Source of the DNA: Kofleriaceae bacterium
Lineage (GTDB): Bacteria; Myxococcota_A; Polyangia; Haliangiales; Haliangiaceae
Length of the DNA: 64,000 bases
Reading direction: 5' to 3'
NCBI GenBank assembly: GCA_025357755.1
Contig: JANXOP010000447.1
Coordinates: 1 to 64,000 of the forward strand
The first letter of the stretch is position 1. Every line of letters begins with the position of its first letter. The position numbers and the translations under genes were made by a program. The notes beneath the pieces were generated by a model. The model searched no databases, was not told where the DNA came from, and was given only the letters and a program-made list of their open reading frames with translations. Of this stretch, positions 17,326 to 27,269 are shown in pieces.

Positions 17326-18276
17326 ATGATCCGCGCTCGCACCGCCCTGTTCTTCGCATGTTTGTCGTCGGTGATCGCGTGCGATCGCGGCGTGAAGATG
17401 GAACACCACGAGCTACCGGGGTTCGCGATCGATCTTCCGAGCGGGACCGAAATCCCGGGCTACACCAACCTCGAGTACGCGAACGGCTCGATCGGGATCC
17501 AAGACGCCGAGCACGGCCGCATCGTGATGATGCAATGGAGCGTCGGGACCAAGCTCGGCGGAACGGAGCTCGACGCGATGCTCAGCGGCTTCCGGGCGAT
17601 CGTGAAGACGTCTGGATCGGCGGCGCGCATCGTCGATCCTTGGGGCCCGGGCCCCGGCAGCGGCATCGAGACGATGAAGATCGACGCCGAACCCTTTCCG
17701 TTCTATCTGAACCAGGTCGAGTGCGCCGGACGCGACGTCGTGATCGTCAGCGGCGCGGCGCACGACGCGGACACGTTGCGTCACGCGATCGTCACGAGCC
17801 TGCGGTGCAAACCCGATCCGGTCGCCGAGAAGAAGCTCGGCGAGGTCGCTGTCGAGATCCAGATCGAGCTGCCCGGATGGCACGTGCTGAGTAAGGACGA
17901 AGGCCAGCTGATGCTCCAGAACGACACGGGCTCGATCGCGATGATCGAGCCGATGGGCGTGATGGATCACAAGGACTTCATGACCGCGGTCGGACCGATG
18001 CTGCAGCAGGCGTTCAAGGGCACCGTCATCGTCGGCGCGGTCGAGGGTGACCTCGTGCCGCTCAGCGGGACGCTCGAAGGCACGACGGTGATCGGCGTCT
18101 CGCGAATGATCAAGTGCGGCAAGAAGTCGACGCTGGTGATCCAGCTCTCGCCCTCGCGCACGCTCGCAGACCAACTCCGGCCCGTCATCGAAGCGGCGAA
18201 GTGCCTGGCGCCGGGCCAGGCGCCTCCGACCTGGCCAGCCCAGCCGACCGAGCCGGCCGCGCCAGCAACCGAGTAG
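17326..18276 (+). CDS. Lipoprotein with two similar halves, unknown function
   Basis: A 316-residue lipoprotein (signal and lipobox up to SSVIAC, about residue 19). The mature part looks like a tandem duplication. One half contains HELPGFAIDLPSG and ends with CAGRDVVIVSGAAHDADTLR and SLRCKPDP. The other contains IELPGWHVLSKDEG and ends with CGKKSTLVIQLSPSRTLADQ and EAAKCLAP. Each half thus has a leading ELPG(F/W) strand and a closing pair of cysteines. A Pro/Ala tail follows. No family is recognised. The stop TAG abuts the convergent secF stop with no bases between. A much longer open frame upstream is antisense to recJ and is not used. Confidence 0.75.
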   Translation: MIRARTALFFACLSSVIACDRGVKMEHHELPGFAIDLPSGTEIPGYTNLEYANGSIGIQDAEHGRIVMMQWSVGTKLGGTELDAMLSGFRAIVKTSGSAARIVDPWGPGPGSGIETMKIDAEPFPFYLNQVECAGRDVVIVSGAAHDADTLRHAIVTSLRCKPDPVAEKKLGEVAVEIQIELPGWHVLSKDEGQLMLQNDTGSIAMIEPMGVMDHKDFMTAVGPMLQQAFKGTVIVGAVEGDLVPLSGTLEGTTVIGVSRMIKCGKKSTLVIQLSPSRTLADQLRPVIEAAKCLAPGQAPPTWPAQPTEPAAPATE

Positions 18277-19581
18277 CTACGCTTCGGTCGCGGACTCGTC
18301 GACGACCTGGACGGGCGCCGGCAGGTTTCGCTTCTTCGGCGGACCCGAGTAGTACTTCTTCGAGATGTACATGAAGATCGGCGCGGCGAGGAAGATCGAC
18401 GAGTAGGTCCCGACGATCACGCCGACGTTCATCGCGAACGCGAAGTTCTTCACCTCGCCTGTCCCGAAGATGTTCATGATCAGCGTGGTCGCGAACACCG
18501 TCGACGACGTGAGGATCGTCCGCACGAGCATCTCGTTGATCGAGATGTCGATGATGCGCTCGATCTTCTTGTCCTTGAGCTTCGCCTGGTTCTCGCGGAT
18601 GCGGTCGAACACGATCACGGTGTCGTTGACCGAGTAACCCATGACCGTGAGGAGGCCTGCCACCGAGACGAGCGAGACCTCGGTCCAGGTGACGGCGAAC
18701 ACGCCGATCACCATGATCGCATCGTGGATCGTCGCGAACGCCGCACCCGGCGCGTACCGGATGTCGAACCGGAACGCGAGGTACAGCATGATCAAGAAGA
18801 TCGCGTAGATGATCGCCTTCGCCGCGTCGTCGCGGAGCTTGTCGCCGGCCTTCGCGCCGACGCCGTAGCTCTGCTGGACCGAGGCTTCGATGTTCGGTAC
18901 CGAGGCTTCGAGCATCTTCTCGAACTGACGATCGAGGCCCCACATCGCGAAGGTCTCGTTGAACTCCTGCGTCCCTTCGTCGGGGCGCGTGTTCTGCTGC
19001 TCTTCGGACGCGAGCCACGGCTTCATCTCGAAGCCCGAGGCCGCGAACACCGGTGCAGCCTCTTCAGCTCGGATCGCCTTCTTGGCGCGGACATGCAGCG
19101 TGTCGCCGGTCCACGAGGCCTTCGTGATCTCGCGATCCTTGAACTTCTCGAGGAACGCGTCGTGCGCCTTCGTCTCCTGGGCCGGCAAGAGCGCCGAGAA
19201 CCGAGGCGAACGAATCATCATGCCTTCGATGTGCTTGCCGGCATCGTCGTCCCACGAGATGTCGGAGACCTCACCTTCTTCGCCGGCCTTCTTGAGCGAC
19301 TCGCGGACCATCGCCGGATCGACCTTCGTATACGCGTGCGAGGCCTTGTCCTTGAACGCGAAGATGATCTCGGTGCCGCCTTTGAAATCGATCGTCCAGT
19401 TCATGTACTCGCCGCGCACCGACTTGTTGATGAACAACGAGCCGATGGCTGCGGCCATCAAGAGGACGGAGATGATCAACCAGGCCCTGAACTTCGCGAC
19501 GAACGCGAAGTTGTTGCCGGGCGGCAGCAGGTATCGAAACTTGTGCTTGTGAGTGGCCGCTACGGGCTCTTTTTCGCTCAT
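18277..19581 (-). CDS. secF: Protein translocase subunit SecF with enlarged periplasmic domain
   Basis: SecF with SecD drives protein export from the periplasmic side using the proton gradient. The first membrane segment is near residue 35 (AWLIISVLLMAAAIG), followed by the SecF motif IDFKGGTEIIFAF. The C-terminal five-helix block includes RFDIRYAPGAAFATIHD and GYSVNDTVIVFDRIREN. The 434 residues exceed the E. coli protein (323). The surplus lies in the periplasmic head between membrane segments 1 and 2, with EAAPVFAASGFEMKPW and a charged stretch. It lies 10 bases after secD, and ends back-to-back with a convergent gene. Confidence 0.95.
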   Translation of the reverse strand: MSEKEPVAATHKHKFRYLLPPGNNFAFVAKFRAWLIISVLLMAAAIGSLFINKSVRGEYMNWTIDFKGGTEIIFAFKDKASHAYTKVDPAMVRESLKKAGEEGEVSDISWDDDAGKHIEGMMIRSPRFSALLPAQETKAHDAFLEKFKDREITKASWTGDTLHVRAKKAIRAEEAAPVFAASGFEMKPWLASEEQQNTRPDEGTQEFNETFAMWGLDRQFEKMLEASVPNIEASVQQSYGVGAKAGDKLRDDAAKAIIYAIFLIMLYLAFRFDIRYAPGAAFATIHDAIMVIGVFAVTWTEVSLVSVAGLLTVMGYSVNDTVIVFDRIRENQAKLKDKKIERIIDISINEMLVRTILTSSTVFATTLIMNIFGTGEVKNFAFAMNVGVIVGTYSSIFLAAPIFMYISKKYYSGPPKKRNLPAPVQVVDESATEA

Positions 19582-19591
19582 GGTCGGCGCC

Positions 19592-21658
19592 TCAGATCGA
19601 AATCGTCACGAGGTGACCCTTCTTCCTGGCAACGTTCCAGTCGAAGAGAATCCGGGTGACCCAGATGTTGGTGGTGAGGGTGGTGAACACGCCGACGAGG
19701 AGCATGACGGCGAAGCCCTTGATCGGGCCCGAGCCGTATTGCAGGAGCACCCAGCCCGCGGCTGCGGTGGTGAGCTGGCCGTCGAGGATCGCGGTGAACG
19801 CGCGTGAGAAGCCGAGATCGATGGCGCCACGCACGGACTTCCCGAGGTTGAGCTCGTCTCGTATGCGCTCGTAGATCAGGATGTTGCCGTCGACCTCCAT
19901 GCCGATCGACAGCACGATGGCCGCGATCCCCGGCAGGGTCAGCGTCGCGCCGAAGATCGCCATGACGGCGAGCGTGAGCACGATGTGGAACACGACCGCG
20001 AACACCGCGATCCAACCCGACCAGCGATAGACGCCGACCATGATGAGGATGACGAGGACGATGCCGATCGCGAACGAGAACTTGGTCTTGTCGATCGCAT
20101 CGCGACCGAGCGTCGGGCCGACGTCGGAGTGGGTTGCCTCGACGAGGGGCGCCGGCAGCGAGCCGGTCTTCAACACGGCGACGAGGTCGTCGCGCTCTTT
20201 CTCCATCGTGCGGGCATCGCTGCCACCCATCGTGATCTGCGCGCGGCCACCACGGATCGCGCCGTTGATGGTCGGGGCTGATTTGACCTTGTCGTCGAGG
20301 ATCGTCGCGAACTTCATGCCGACGATCTGCGAGGTTACGTCGCCGAAAATCCGGCCACCGAAGCGGTTGAACTCGAGCGAAACTACCGGACGGTTCGTGG
20401 TCTGGTCGTAGGTGCCGCTCGCGTTCTCGATCCCGGAGCCGGTGAGGCGGACCGCCTTCTCTAGGTAGTACGTGCGCCACGAGGTCCGCGTGTCGGTGTC
20501 GTCCGGCTGCTTGTCGATCTCGCCAAACGCGAGCTGGTGATCGCCATCGAGCTTGAAGCTCGGATCGGTCGCGACCAGGCCGCCGTAGTTCGGATCCCAA
20601 AACTCCGTCGACGCTGGCTTCGTGGTGTCACGACCCGGCTCGCCGAAGATGTAGCGGGTGATGATCTCGCGACCGCTGACGCGAACGGTGACTCGGTCGC
20701 CGTGGATCTTGGTGTCGCTGGTGAGCTTGGAGTTCCGCTTGGCCCACGCGAGCGGCACGTCGACATCGCGATCAGGCGCCTTGAGAAACTTGTCGTAGTG
20801 GGGACCGCCGCCTTCTTCAGGCTTCCACGAATCTTGAAGCGCGCGGATCTGGAGCCGGATCGCTTCGGGATCGGTCGGATCGTCGGTCTTCGGCTGAGAG
20901 CCGACCTTACGATAGAGGTTCAGCATGTACGCCGAGCCGGTGTGCGTGCCGTCCTTGGTGCAGCCCGTCGGCGGCGGGTTGAAGCAATCGTCGACGACCT
21001 TCATCTCGAGCTTCGCGGTCCGCGCGATCAGCTCCTGGGTCTCGATGATCGCCTGCGACTTCGGATCGCCGGGGAGCTCGACGATGATGTCATCACCCTT
21101 CTCGACCACGCTCGGCTCCGCGACGCCCTTCTCGTTGATGCGATCGCGGATCGTGGCGACCGCATTCGTGAGCGCGCTCTTCTTGATGCCGTCGGCGTAG
21201 GCCTGCGAGACAAAGAAGCACAGCGAATTCTTGCCTTCGTCGGCAGAGCACTCACGCCAGTCGATGACCTTCGCGTAGTCGCTGCTGATCTTGCCCTTGA
21301 GCTCCGCCATCTTGGTCGGGTCGTCGAGCTTGACGGTGACCGCACCGGTCGGAATGCCGGCGCTCGCGTTGGGGAGCGCGACCGAGCCCTTGATCTTGTC
21401 ATCGACCATGCGCGCATCGAGATCACGCTTGATCTCGGACGCCTTGTCCTCGACGGCGCGATCGAGCGCGATGTTGTAGACGATGTGCTTACCGCCCTGG
21501 AGGTCGAGCCCCAGGCTGATCTGGTTGCCGAACAACTTGTTCAGCGGCCAGACCGTCGGCAGCTTGTCTCGCGACACGAAGCTCGGAGCGAGCGTCGCTA
21601 CGCAAAACAACAATATGGCGAACAGCGCGAGCGTGCGCCACTTCAGACTGCGATCCAT
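19592..21658 (-). CDS. secD: Protein translocase subunit SecD
   Basis: A 688-residue SecD. The first membrane segment (residues 9-26) is followed by the signature SLGLDLQGGKHIVYNI. The large periplasmic P1 domain has insertions with cysteines (DWRECSADEGKNSLCF, DDCFNPPPTGC). The C-terminal membrane block has GLPAPLVEATHSDVGPTLG-like sequence, VLSIGMEVDGNILIYERIRD and the transport-domain end TILFDWNVARKKG-like region. It is longer than E. coli SecD (615). Operon order yajC-secD-secF is the standard one, with 32 bases to yajC. Confidence 0.96.
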   Translation of the reverse strand: MDRSLKWRTLALFAILLFCVATLAPSFVSRDKLPTVWPLNKLFGNQISLGLDLQGGKHIVYNIALDRAVEDKASEIKRDLDARMVDDKIKGSVALPNASAGIPTGAVTVKLDDPTKMAELKGKISSDYAKVIDWRECSADEGKNSLCFFVSQAYADGIKKSALTNAVATIRDRINEKGVAEPSVVEKGDDIIVELPGDPKSQAIIETQELIARTAKLEMKVVDDCFNPPPTGCTKDGTHTGSAYMLNLYRKVGSQPKTDDPTDPEAIRLQIRALQDSWKPEEGGGPHYDKFLKAPDRDVDVPLAWAKRNSKLTSDTKIHGDRVTVRVSGREIITRYIFGEPGRDTTKPASTEFWDPNYGGLVATDPSFKLDGDHQLAFGEIDKQPDDTDTRTSWRTYYLEKAVRLTGSGIENASGTYDQTTNRPVVSLEFNRFGGRIFGDVTSQIVGMKFATILDDKVKSAPTINGAIRGGRAQITMGGSDARTMEKERDDLVAVLKTGSLPAPLVEATHSDVGPTLGRDAIDKTKFSFAIGIVLVILIMVGVYRWSGWIAVFAVVFHIVLTLAVMAIFGATLTLPGIAAIVLSIGMEVDGNILIYERIRDELNLGKSVRGAIDLGFSRAFTAILDGQLTTAAAGWVLLQYGSGPIKGFAVMLLVGVFTTLTTNIWVTRILFDWNVARKKGHLVTISI

Positions 21659-21690
21659 GAGTCCACCCTGTAGCTACGAAGAAAGAAGAA

Positions 21691-21996
21691 TCAAGCCGCG
21701 CTCTTGCCGCTTTGGGCAGCGCCTTCGGGGACTTTGCCTTCCCACTTGCCTTCGACGTAGGCACGGGGAACGCGGACGCGGACCTTTTCCTGGAGCTCGA
21801 GGACGAGCACGCCGTCATCCGACACGCCGGTGATCTTGCCGATCATGCCGCCGCGCGTGATCACTTCATCACCCTTGCCGAGCTTCGCGAGCATCGCTTG
21901 GGTTTCTTTCTGCTTCTTCACCTGCGGCCGGATCAGGATGAAATAGAAGATGCCGAACATCACGAGCATCATCACAATTGGAGACATGGCGTTCAT
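21691..21996 (-). CDS. yajC: Preprotein translocase subunit YajC
   Basis: A 101-residue YajC, a small single-span subunit that associates with SecDF. The membrane segment is at residues 6-22 (IVMMLVMFGIFYFILI), followed by the hallmark RPQVKKQKETQAMLAKLGKG and the SH3-like DEVITRGGMIGKITGV. The C-terminus is a short Gly/Ala/Ser tail. Two starts are possible, the first ATG or one three codons on (MSPIV); neither changes the topology. It lies 62 bases downstream of tgt in the queA-tgt-yajC-secDF operon. Confidence 0.95.
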   Translation of the reverse strand: MNAMSPIVMMLVMFGIFYFILIRPQVKKQKETQAMLAKLGKGDEVITRGGMIGKITGVSDDGVLVLELQEKVRVRVPRAYVEGKWEGKVPEGAAQSGKSAA

Positions 21997-22058
21997 GGTC
22001 GGTTACCTCGGAAAACCGAGGGTTTGTACCCCCGGCCCCCCCGTAGGTCAAGGCGAAC

Positions 22059-24174
<2,116 letters not shown>

Positions 24175-24181
24175 CGCGGGC

Positions 24182-24187
24182 AAACTA
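24182..24187 (-). promoter_or_regulatory. Extended -10-like TGCTAGTTT before queA
   Basis: On the minus strand TAGTTT is preceded by TGC, so the extended -10 pattern TGNTANNNT is complete. It lies seven bases before the preferred queA TTG start, which supports that start. Confidence 0.4.
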
Positions 24188-24235
24188 GCACGCCGCAATC
24201 GCGTGCACGACGCGGTGTCTGCCGTCCGTGCGCTG

Positions 24236-24241
24236 TATTGT
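24236..24241 (+). promoter_or_regulatory. -10-like TATTGT seven bases before a start codon
   Basis: TATTGT precedes the ATG at 24249 by seven bases. The divergent queA promoter is only about 50 bases away. Confidence 0.4.
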
Positions 24242-24248
24242 TCTCCGC

Positions 24249-26750
24249 ATGCGAGCGGTTCCCTGGATCGGCGTCATTTTGCTCACCGCCAGCGCGAGTG
24301 CGGCACCGCTCGCGCACCTCGAGCAAGATGTCGATGGCGACGGCAAGGTCGACAAGGTCTCGGTCGAGCCGAGCGGCGACCTGGTGATCGAGGGCGCGGT
24401 GCGCAGCGTGCTCGCATTGCGCCCGCAGCCGGTCACCGCGGAGCTCGTCGCGGCGACCGTACGCGGGACGCCGATGCTCGCGGCGCACTACACCGCCGCA
24501 GGCTACGACGAGACCTCGGTCTACGAAGTTCGCAGCGGCGTCTGGATCCAGGTCCTGCGTGAATCGACCGGCCCGGTCCCGCCGGATGGCGACTACAGCG
24601 TCGCGATCGCGCCCGCGCCGAACGGGATCTATCGCTACCAGCAACGCGCCGGGTTCCATCGGTGCGACGGCAAGCCGGCATATCTGTTCGCCGAGGGCTG
24701 GACCGGCAAGAAGTTCCAGCGGCTCTCCAAGCTCCCGATCGATGTCGCGGACACCGCTCCCGTCCTCGTGGCAAAGCCGGATGGCCAAGCCGCGGTCGCC
24801 CCCCTGCTCTATCAAGCGCGCGAAGCCTCTTACGAGATCGGTGCGGAGAATGCGAGCGCCCTCCCCCTTCCGACCGAGCTCGAGGACGGCAACCCCGCGA
24901 CCGCGTGGCGCGAGGAGCTCACGACGATCGGCGAAGGCCAGTTCTTCACATTCGAGCCGCGCTCGACGAACGCGAAGGCGCACGAGTTGCGGTTCGTCGC
25001 AGCGGCGAAAAAAGGCACCGAGCACACCGAGCGCCCCAGGCGCGTCGCGGTGGTCGGAGCGAAGGCAGCGTTTCACGTCGAGCTCGCCGACATCGATGGC
25101 GCACAGACCGTCGAGCTCCCGCAACCGATCGAGGGTTGCGTGAGCGTGGTGATCGAGAGCGCGTATGGCGACGAGCACGGCGCGCTCGCGATCGGCGAGC
25201 TCGCGGTCTATGGCGACGGCGAACGCGGTGGCGGTGGAGAAGCGGCGCTCGCCAAGGTGATCGCCGACGGCGGTGACATCAAGACCGCGATCCAGGCGCT
25301 CGACCGGCGCGGCGCCTCGGCGGCAGCGGCGCTCGATGCCGAGCTCCAGAAGGCGACCTCGGCGGGCGCGCGTACGCGGCTGATCCACGCGCTCGGGGGG
25401 ATCCACGATCCGAGCGTCGGCCCGGTACTCGAGCGCGCCCTCGCGCAGAATCGCGTCGAGGATCCGGAAGTCGACACCACACTCGGGGCGATGGGCGAAC
25501 AAGGCTTCGCGCGAGAGCTCCACGATCTCATCGCGAAGAAAGAAATCTCGGTCGCCCATCGCGCAGCCGGTGCGCGCGCGTTGGGTCGGGCGCTCGCGCA
25601 AAATGCGACGGCGGATCCGGCGCTCTTGATCGATCTCGCGGGCGAAGGATCCGCCGACCAGCGCAAGGCCGTCATCGAAGCACTCGCCCGTGCACCCTCC
25701 GCGGCCCTGCTCCCTGCGGCGTCCGCCGCCACGACGCCGGAAGCCGCGGGAGACCTCTATCGTGCCGCGACGCGACGCGTTCGCACCGTGCCTGGCGAGG
25801 CAACAGCCGTCGTTGCCACCTATCTCGCGACGCTCGTCACCGCGACCGACTACGAGCGTCGCTACCGCTTGATCGACGGGCTCGCCGCACTCGGTGACAA
25901 GACCGCGCTCGATCGAGTTAGCGCGCTGCTCCACTCGCTACCCCCCGGCGGCGCACGCTTCGCGCTCGATCAGGTCGGCGCGAACGCGATCGCGAAGGCG
26001 CCGCGTGCCGAGGCGCTCGAGCTGCTCTTGTTCTTCGTGCAGGAAGCCGATCCGGGCGTGCGCTACGCCGCGCTCACCGCCCTCGGCGCGACCGAAAGTG
26101 GACCGCCCGGCCCGTGGCACGCCGCGGTTCATGCCGATGGGATCGATCGGGTGCTCCAGACGGCGCTCGTGAGCGACACCTGGCCCGAGGTCCGTGCGCG
26201 CGCCGCTCAGATGCTCGGTGCGCGTTGCTCGCGCCCCGGCCCCGCCACGTCCCTAAGCGATTCCGTGCATCGCGATCCCGAGCTCGCCGTGCGTTTCGAC
26301 GCTCTCTCGGCGCTCGCCGAATGCAAAGCGGCGGGAGCTGGCGATCTACTCGCGAAGACCTGGGATAATCCCAAGCAGCCGATCGAGCTGCGCCAGCACG
26401 CGATCGATCTCGCAGCGGAGCTTCGCGACGCGGCCCTCGCGACCAAGCTCGTCGCGAAGTTCCAGCAGTGGCAAGGTGCCTCGCTCGAATCGACCGATGC
26501 ACTCGCGCTCACCCAGAACGCGGCGTACGCGATCGGACGATCGAGCCCACCGGGCGCTGGTGACGCGCTGCTGGGCGCCCTTGACGATGGGGCATTTCCC
26601 GAGATCGTCGCCGCGGCGGCGACCGGCCTCGGGTTGATGGGGCCCGCTTGTCCCGCCGCGGCGAAGGCAAAGCTGCGCAACCTCGCGCGTTCCGAGGAAC
26701 AGCAGGTCTCGATCGCCGCCGCGCACGCCGCGGCGATCTGCGGCAAGTAA
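24249..26750 (+). CDS. Secreted protein with NADase-type glycan-binding-like domain and HEAT repeats
   Basis: An 833-residue exported protein with a signal peptide (residues 1-19, ending SASAA). Next come an Asp-rich EQDVDGDGKVDKV stretch that resembles a calcium loop and a beta-rich region. A domain at about 190-330 (SALPLPTELEDGNPATAW, then AIGELAVYGD) matches the layout of NADase-type or discoidin-like glycan-binding modules. The remaining 480 residues are alpha-helical HEAT-like repeats with many ALG, ALA and DPEL motifs. It is probably a periplasmic or surface scaffold. No catalytic motif was found. The start at 24249 gives a better signal peptide than the codon seven residues upstream. 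Confidence 0.75.
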   Translation: MRAVPWIGVILLTASASAAPLAHLEQDVDGDGKVDKVSVEPSGDLVIEGAVRSVLALRPQPVTAELVAATVRGTPMLAAHYTAAGYDETSVYEVRSGVWIQVLRESTGPVPPDGDYSVAIAPAPNGIYRYQQRAGFHRCDGKPAYLFAEGWTGKKFQRLSKLPIDVADTAPVLVAKPDGQAAVAPLLYQAREASYEIGAENASALPLPTELEDGNPATAWREELTTIGEGQFFTFEPRSTNAKAHELRFVAAAKKGTEHTERPRRVAVVGAKAAFHVELADIDGAQTVELPQPIEGCVSVVIESAYGDEHGALAIGELAVYGDGERGGGGEAALAKVIADGGDIKTAIQALDRRGASAAAALDAELQKATSAGARTRLIHALGGIHDPSVGPVLERALAQNRVEDPEVDTTLGAMGEQGFARELHDLIAKKEISVAHRAAGARALGRALAQNATADPALLIDLAGEGSADQRKAVIEALARAPSAALLPAASAATTPEAAGDLYRAATRRVRTVPGEATAVVATYLATLVTATDYERRYRLIDGLAALGDKTALDRVSALLHSLPPGGARFALDQVGANAIAKAPRAEALELLLFFVQEADPGVRYAALTALGATESGPPGPWHAAVHADGIDRVLQTALVSDTWPEVRARAAQMLGARCSRPGPATSLSDSVHRDPELAVRFDALSALAECKAAGAGDLLAKTWDNPKQPIELRQHAIDLAAELRDAALATKLVAKFQQWQGASLESTDALALTQNAAYAIGRSSPPGAGDALLGALDDGAFPEIVAAAATGLGLMGPACPAAAKAKLRNLARSEEQQVSIAAAHAAAICGK

Positions 26751-26835
26751 GGACGATCCGATCGCGCAGCGTGCTCCCCGCGCACGCACATGAAGGGCTC
26801 ATGAGAGTGGTGTGGTCCGTGCAACTCGCTGCGGC

Positions 26836-27228
26836 ATGCTTACTTCGCCTCGCCTCTTCCTCTCGTCCCTTATCTTTGCCGGCATCGCGGTCAGCGGTGC
26901 GTGCGGCACCAGTGCGACCGACATCGGTGATGTCGAAGCGGGCACGCACAGCTATCACGTCGCACGCGAAGGAGCCGAGCCGGCGGCCGGCGTGTCGACG
27001 CAGCTCGTCTTCAAGCCGAACGATGGCGTGAAGGCCGACTCGATCTATGGGTGGGTCGGCCTCGCCGACGTCGCGATGTCGGGCAAGGTCCTGGCGGTCT
27101 ACGATCCGAACGATGGCGACTTCGATGACGACGTCACCTGTCCGTCGCCGCTGCCGGCGGGCGCACTGATCTATTTCGACGTGACGCTCGCGGGTGTAAC
27201 GAACACCGCATCGATCGCCATCAAGTAG
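26836..27228 (+). CDS. Small secreted lipoprotein, unknown
   Basis: A 130-residue protein with a signal peptide and lipobox (LIFAGIAVSGAC). The mature region has FKPNDGVKADSIYGWVGLAD and DPNDGDFDDDVTC. These are compatible with a compact beta-sandwich with acidic loops, perhaps calcium-binding. The single later Cys is in VTCPSP. No family is recognised. It sits 85 bases after the HEAT-repeat gene on the same strand and may be cotranscribed; no promoter-like hexamer is seen before it. It converges with the giant TPR gene, 41 bases away. Confidence 0.65.
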   Translation: MLTSPRLFLSSLIFAGIAVSGACGTSATDIGDVEAGTHSYHVAREGAEPAAGVSTQLVFKPNDGVKADSIYGWVGLADVAMSGKVLAVYDPNDGDFDDDVTCPSPLPAGALIYFDVTLAGVTNTASIAIK

Positions 27229-27269
27229 CCTGAGAGCCCGTCTCTTCCGTACAGGCGAGCGTCTCGCGA

